A program made the translations under genes and the position numbers. Positions 58,843 through 64,000 of a stretch of DNA of 64,000 nt are shown here, one piece after another; the first letter of the stretch is position 1, and each line of letters starts with the position of its first letter. Source of the DNA: Nitratireductor thuwali (GTDB taxonomy: Bacteria > Pseudomonadota > Alphaproteobacteria > Rhizobiales > Rhizobiaceae); contig NZ_CP030941.1 in assembly GCF_036621415.1 (NCBI RefSeq), positions 4,152,001-4,216,000 of the forward strand, read 5' to 3'. A model generated the notes under the pieces. It saw only the letters and a list, made by a program, of their open reading frames with translations, did no database searches and was not told the DNA's origin.

Positions 58843-61148
58843 ATGGCGGACGACCAGCCCCTATCGACCGACAGTGCGGATCTCGACGAGGCAGCCCTCT
58901 TCTTTCACCGATATCCCGTTCCAGGAAAGCTGGAGATCCAGGCAACGAAGCCGCTCGGCAATCAGCGCGACCTCGCGCTCGCCTACTCGCCCGGCGTTGC
59001 GGCGCCATGCCTTGCCATTCAGGAAGATCCGGGAATGGCGGCCGAATATACCGGGCGTTCCAATCTGGTGGCCGTGGTTTCCAATGGCTCCGCCGTCCTG
59101 GGATTGGGCGATATCGGCCCCTGGCCTCCAAGCCCGTGATGGAAGGCAAGGCGGTTCTGTTCAAGAAATTTGCCGGCATCGACGTATTCGATATCGAAAT
59201 CGATGCACCCGACATTGCGCGCATGGTGGACACCGTGTCGGCGCTGGAGCCGACATTCGGTGGCATCAACCTCGAGGACATCAAGGCGCCCGAATGCTTC
59301 GAGGTGGAAGATCAGCTCAAGAAGATCATGGATATCCCGGTCTTCCACGACGACCAGCATGGCACCGCCATCATCGTCGCCGCCGCGATCCTCAACGGGC
59401 TCGAGCTTGCCGGCAAGGACATCGCGAAAGCGAAGATCGTGACTTCCGGCGCCGGCGCGGCCGCGCTCGCCTGCCTCAACCTGCTGGTTCATCTGGGCGC
59501 CAGTATCGAGAACATCTGGATCACCGACCGCTTCGGCGTCGCTTATCGTGGCCGCACCGAGGAGATGGATCGCTGGAAGGAGCCCTACTGCAAGGACACC
59601 GATGCGCGCACGCTGGCTGACGTCATCGGCGGCGCAGACATTTTCCTCGGCCTGTCGGCGGCCGGCGTCCTCAAGCCGGAAATGCTCGAGCACATGGCGG
59701 ATCGTCCGCTGATCCTGGCGCTGGCCAACCCCAAGCCGGAGATAATGCCGGACCTTGCCCGGAAGGCCCGGCCGGACGCGATGATCTGCACCGGCCGCTC
59801 GGACTTTCCGAACCAGGTCAACAACGTCCTGTGCTTCCCCTACATCTTTCGCGGCGCCTTGGACGTGGGCGCAACCGCGATCAACGAGGAGATGAAGATG
59901 GCCGCCGTGCGGGCCATCGCCGCACTGGCGCGCGAGGAGACCTCCGATGTGGCGGCCCGTGCCTATTCGGGCGAGACACCGGGCTTCGGGCCGGACTTCC
60001 TCATCCCCTCGCCTTTCGACCCACGACTCATCCTGCGGATCGCACCCGCCGTCGCCAAGGCCGCCATGGAAAGCGGCGTTGCCACACGGCCGATCACCGA
60101 TATGGACGCCTATCTCGACCGGCTGAACCGGTTCGTCTTCCGCTCGGTGCTCATCATGAAGCCCGTTTTCTCGGCCGCCAAGGCGGCGGGGCGGAAGCGC
60201 GTCATATATGCCGACGGCGAAGACGAAAGGGTGCTGCGCGCGGCCCAGGTCGTGCTTGAGGAAGGCATCGCCGAGCCCGTCCTGATCGGCCGGCCCCAGG
60301 TGATCGAGACGCGCCTCAAGCGCTACGGGCTGCGTATCCGCCCCGACAAGGACTTCGCCATCGTCAACCCGGAGGACGACCCGCGTTACCGCGACTATGT
60401 CGATCTCCTGAGCCGCCTCACCGGCCGGCGTGGCGTGACGCCCGAGGCGGCCCGCACGATGGTCCGCACCAACAACACGGTCATTGCCGCGCTCGCCATG
60501 ATGCGCGACGAGGCCGACGCGATGATCTGCGGACTTGAAGGCCGTTTCGAGCGCCATCTGCGCAATGTCGACATGATCATCGGCCGCCGTGAAGGCGTGG
60601 ACGAACTGTCCGCCCTGTCGATGCTGATCACGCAGCAGGGCGTCATGTTCTTCACCGATACCTATGTGACCGTCGACCCTTGCGCCGCCGAAATCGCCGA
60701 GATGACCGTGCTTGCGGCCGAGGAGATCCGCCGTTTCGGCATTGAGCCCAAGGCGGCGTTGCTGTCGCATTCCGACTTCGGCTCGCGGGATTCGGCGAGC
60801 GCGCTGAAGATGCGCGAGGCGACCGATATCCTGCATCGCATCGCACCGAACCTGATTGCCGACGGCGAGATGCATGGCGACTCTGCCCTGTCGGAGACCC
60901 TTCGCATGCGCGTGTTCCCGCACGCCAGCCTGAAGGGCGAGGCCAACCTGCTGGTTTTCCCGAATCTCGATTCGGCGAACATCACCCTGACCACGGTGAA
61001 GGTGATGACCGACGCGCTGCATGTCGGCCCGATCCTGCTGGGTACGGCACGGCCAGCCCACATCCTTACGCCTTCCGTCACGTCGCGCGGCGTGGTCAAC
61101 ATGACCGCGCTTGCGGCGGTCGAAGCCCTGCAGCACCACGCTCGCTAA
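58843..61148 (+). pseudogene. maeB: NADP-dependent malic enzyme with phosphotransacetylase domain, frameshifted
   Basis: MaeB decarboxylates malate to pyruvate; the C-terminal PTA-like domain is regulatory. ATG 58843 ([20 protein letters not shown]) reads to VLGLGDIGP and then hits a stop at 59137-59139; the body ([20 protein letters not shown] to ALQHHAR) is in another frame. One C is missing in the run at 59118-59121. Restored, the protein has 768 residues, the usual rhizobial length. Motifs: [42 protein letters not shown] part GRKRVIYADGEDERVL. The loss is probably a sequencing error. Confidence 0.92.
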
Positions 61149-61285
61149 ATTTGCTTGTACGCGGATAAGTGGTATTTAAGACCGATGCGCTAGAGGGAGC
61201 GCATTGTGGCTGAAAGCAGTCGAACGCAGGGTTCGGCGGCTGCTGGAGTTCGGGAAAGGCGCGGCCGCCTTCCCGGGGGGCGGGC

Positions 61286-62326
61286 ATGAACACTCACAGG
61301 CATATCGCCTATATGGTGCGGGCGTTGGCATTGGCGCTCGCCTGCGTCCCGATCCTGGCACAGCCGGCTGGAGCGCAGTCACGCGCCTGCCGCAGCCTGC
61401 AAGCACAACTGGCCTCCCTGCCTACGAGCGCATCCGCCGGTCAGGCGGCGAAATACGACCGTGCCATCGCTCAGCAGGGCGTCGAACTCGGGCGCGCGCG
61501 CGACAATGCACGCACCGCCCGCTGCGGCGGCCTCTTCGCGAGCCGCTCGCAGCAGTGCGCGCAGCTCAACGCCACGATTGCCCGCATGGCGCGCAACCTG
61601 GCGGACCTGCAGAACAAGCGCCGCACGATGACGGTGCCCTCAGGCTCTCGGCGCGAGCGCGCACGCCTCCTTGCCTCGCTCAAGGCGAACGGGTGCGGCA
61701 ACAGACCCGCAGCTTCGGTCCCGGTCCGGAAGGAGGCTCCGAAACACCAGCAGGCCGCGCGGCCCGACTCCGGCGGTGCCGTCTACCGCACCATGTGCGT
61801 CCGCCTCAGCGACGGCTATTATTTCCCGATCTCCTTCTCCGTTCCCAGAATCATGTTCGACCGGGACGCGGCAGCCTGCCAGGCCCGGTGCCTTGGCACC
61901 CAAGTGGCGCTATACGCCTATGACGTGACAGCGCAGGAGAGCAGCGCCATGGTCTCCGTGGCTGACGGCAGTCCGTACACCGAGCTCGATACGGCCTACA
62001 GATACCGACAGGCACCGGTGCGCACGCCTATGTGCGGCGCCGCCGCTCCCGCACAGAAGAAGAGCTTCACCATCCTGGCTGGAGCAACGGACAAGCGGGA
62101 GGTCGCGTCGATACCGGCCCCGATCCAGCGGCCCGATCCCGAAGCGCAAGAGACAGGCACCGAAGCGGCCGTCGATGTCGCACCCGCCAAGCGCGAACCT
62201 CGCGAGGGCGCGCCGGCGGGCGATCGTCGGGTCAGGGTCGTCGGGCCAACGTTTCTTCCCGACCAAGCAGAGGCAATAGATTTGCGAGCTCCGGCCCGGA
62301 CTCCAGTCCGGTCAGCGCAACCCTGA
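61286..62326 (+). CDS. DUF2865 domain-containing exported protein
   Basis: A 346-residue protein with a signal peptide (about 1-30) and many cysteines. The domain has [38 protein letters not shown] and the [12 protein letters not shown] stretch, all as in DUF2865 proteins of Rhizobiales. The tail is Pro/Ala/Glu-rich and ends near [20 protein letters not shown]. Its 3' end overlaps the convergent gltX by 95 bp. The function is unknown. Confidence 0.85.
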   Translation: MNTHRHIAYMVRALALALACVPILAQPAGAQSRACRSLQAQLASLPTSASAGQAAKYDRAIAQQGVELGRARDNARTARCGGLFASRSQQCAQLNATIARMARNLADLQNKRRTMTVPSGSRRERARLLASLKANGCGNRPAASVPVRKEAPKHQQAARPDSGGAVYRTMCVRLSDGYYFPISFSVPRIMFDRDAAACQARCLGTQVALYAYDVTAQESSAMVSVADGSPYTELDTAYRYRQAPVRTPMCGAAAPAQKKSFTILAGATDKREVASIPAPIQRPDPEAQETGTEAAVDVAPAKREPREGAPAGDRRVRVVGPTFLPDQAEAIDLRAPARTPVRSAQP

Positions 62327-63602
62327 GCGGCTTGAACAGCGCTTTTCCCTTGCGCCCGGTCCGCTCTTTCAGAACCGACGTCCATGCAGTCCAGGTCTGA
62401 TCGTCCCAAGGCTCGGGCGGCAGATGATTCATGGCCTGGCGCACGAAATCGCGATCCTCTTCGGAAAGGTCTACCGGATGCTGAATGCCTTCGGTAACGA
62501 TGCGCCACCAATCGACGGCCTCGCCGACGGTTTCAAGGTTGCCGCGCACGGCAAGCCAGAAGCGCTCGGCCTTCTCGCCGACAATTCCCATCGCTGCCAG
62601 CCGGTCTTCAACCGCCTCGAACGGCGTTTCCTGGATGAGGTTGCGGCTCAGCCCGCGCAATTCCGCCGGGTCGAATTTCGCAGCGGACTTCGAGCTGGAC
62701 GACGGCGAAAAATGGGCGGCAAGTTCCTCCATGTTGCGGCAGGCGACAACGGGGCCGGATGTTCCGATCAGCACCGCAAGGGATGCGACCGCCATGGGCT
62801 CTATGCCGGCCTCACGCAGGCTCGATATCGATAGCGCACCGGTGCGCTTGGAAAGCCCTTCGCCGGTCACGCTGGTAAGAAGATTATGGTGCCCGAAGGA
62901 AGGCGCCTTGGCACCCAGGGCGTTGAACAGGGCGATCTGCGCTCCCGTGTTGGTTACGTGGTCGTCGCCGCGGATGATATGGGTGACGCCCATTTCGATA
63001 TCGTCGGCGACCGACGGCAGTGTGTAGAGAAACGTTCCGTCTTCGCGGATGAGGACGGGATCGGACATGGAAGCAAGATCCACCGTCTGCGGCCGCGGAC
63101 GATATCGTCCCAATGCACCTCCGTGCGCTCGGTCTCGAACGGATTGTCCCTGAAATTGGGCAGCAGGAAGCGCCAGTGAGGGCGCCTGCCTCCGCTTCCA
63201 GCGCCGCCTTTTCCTCGCCGCCAAGCTTCAGCGCCTCGCGGCCATAGACGGGTGGAAGCCGGCGGGAAAGCCTGATGCGGCGCCGCCGTTCAAGCTCCTC
63301 GGAGGTCTCGTAGCAAGGGTAGACAAGCCCTGCCGCCTTCAGTCTTTCGGCCGCAGCCTCATAGACCGGGACACGGTCCGACTGCCGGACGACGGCATGC
63401 GGGTGAATGCCAAGCCACTCCAGGTCGCGCTCAATCTGCTGGGCGAACTCCCGGCGCGACCGTTCGACGTCCGTGTCGTCGAAACGCAGGATGAAACGCC
63501 CATCCGCCTTCAGCGCGAAAAGCCAGTTGAACAGCGCCGTGCGCGCGTTGCCGATATGATGTGGCCCGTCGGGGACGGTGCGAAACGAACCGTTGTGTTC
63601 AT
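62232..63602 (-). pseudogene. gltX: Glutamyl-tRNA synthetase, three apparent frameshifts
   Basis: ATG 63602 starts [15 protein letters not shown]; the frame is then lost at about 63555, at 63189-63190 and at 63091-63092, each by one missing base in a short run. With three bases restored the protein is about 457 residues: [84 protein letters not shown], and [12 protein letters not shown] (KLSKR-like loop). The enzyme is normally essential (many Rhizobiales have a second copy), so errors are likely. Its ATG overlaps the stop of the MFS gene as ATGA. Confidence 0.9.
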
Positions 63603-64000
63603 GCGGCGGGCGTAGCCGACCGTTCAGCCGTTTGCAAGGCGCGCGAGGCAAGCCGCCGCGAAACGAGCAGCATCAGGCCCGACGCGGCAATGCAGTAAAA
63701 GCCATGACCAGCACCTGCAGGGGAAACGACACACCGAGATCGATCAGATATCCGGTCAGCCCCGGTCCCATTGCCGAAGCGAACACCATGACCGCCACCG
63801 TCATCGCGCGGACCGCGCCGAGGAAACGCGTGCCGTAGACCTCCGGCCACAACGCGCCCATCAGCGTGTTCGAAAAACCGCTGGAAACGCCGAGCAGCCC
63901 ATGAACACGAAAATGCTCCACTGCGCCTCCAGCATGCCGAGCACCAGACAGGCAAGCGCCATGGGCAGGAGAAAGACGGGAAGGAGCGCGGTGGCGGAGA
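63599..64000 (-). pseudogene. MFS transporter, C-terminal part, two apparent frameshifts, runs off the window
   Basis: Reading from the right edge: SATALLPVFLLPMALACLVL, EAQWSIFVFMG, then after a lost base at 63898-63900 LLGVSSGFSNTLMGALWPEV and SAMGPGLTGYLIDLGVSFPL, then after a lost base at 63697-63700 [20 protein letters not shown] to the stop at 63599-63601. These are MFS C-terminal transmembrane helices. Both breaks are in runs (C3, A4) and probably sequence errors. The N-terminus lies beyond the window. It overlaps the gltX start by 3 bp. Confidence 0.82.

Overview
The window reads as a chromosomal segment of an alphaproteobacterium of the order Rhizobiales (Hyphomicrobiales), probably near Mesorhizobium, Nitratireductor, Chelativorans or Aquamicrobium; the genus cannot be fixed by eye. 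Support: high GC with strongly GC-ending codons, the mfd-sdhE-recG-DUF502-glmS order, the accB-accC-aat-DUF2155-NDUFA12 order, CckA beside a FliO-like gene, a RNase E with an insertion in its S1 domain, and short intergenic palindromes of the kind common in this order.

Layout. 0-19 kb is core: the start of mfd (partial), sdhE, recG, a DUF502 membrane protein, glmS, prfB with a programmed +1 frameshift, penicillin-binding protein 1A, an N-acetylmuramoyl-L-alanine amidase, rne, an M48 protease, a DsbA-like protein, accB, accC and aat. 19-31 kb mixes core and accessory genes: DUF2155, NDUFA12, then a compositionally foreign CqsA/LqsA-type autoinducer synthase, gatB, a YjhX-family gene, a CBS protein, a rhomboid protease, a newly noticed 28-codon ORF with its own terminator, a frameshifted PAS gene, a PilZ protein, an orphan double-hotdog protein, a LapG-like cysteine protease and a gamma carbonic anhydrase.

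31-42 kb holds DUF3126, cysE, two alpha/beta hydrolases, DUF192, a double cold-shock protein, a glyoxalase, pccB, a small Cys-rich secreted protein, pncB, a MerR regulator divergent from an MFS pump with a SoxR-box-like operator, and a methyltransferase broken by a 19-bp tandem duplication. 42-52 kb: cckA, a FliO-like gene, glmU, ccdA, tRNA-Lys(UUU), nnrD, and glnB-glnA behind a sigma-54-type promoter and ending in a strong terminator. 52-57 kb: a four-gene Mla-type lipid transport operon (permease, ATPase, MCE protein, lipoprotein) and a dipeptide epimerase. 57-64 kb: an LpxH-like phosphoesterase, an SDR protein with atypical catalytic residues, maeB, DUF2865, gltX and a partial MFS gene.

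Two points govern interpretation. Eight single-base losses in short homopolymer runs break the PAS gene, the epimerase, maeB, gltX (three) and the terminal MFS gene (two). Six lie in the last 5 kb, so base-calling error is more likely than decay. The most interesting biology is the orphan CqsA-like synthase at 20.8 kb: its AT-rich promoter and low GC at third codon positions suggest horizontal acquisition, and no cognate sensor kinase is in the window.
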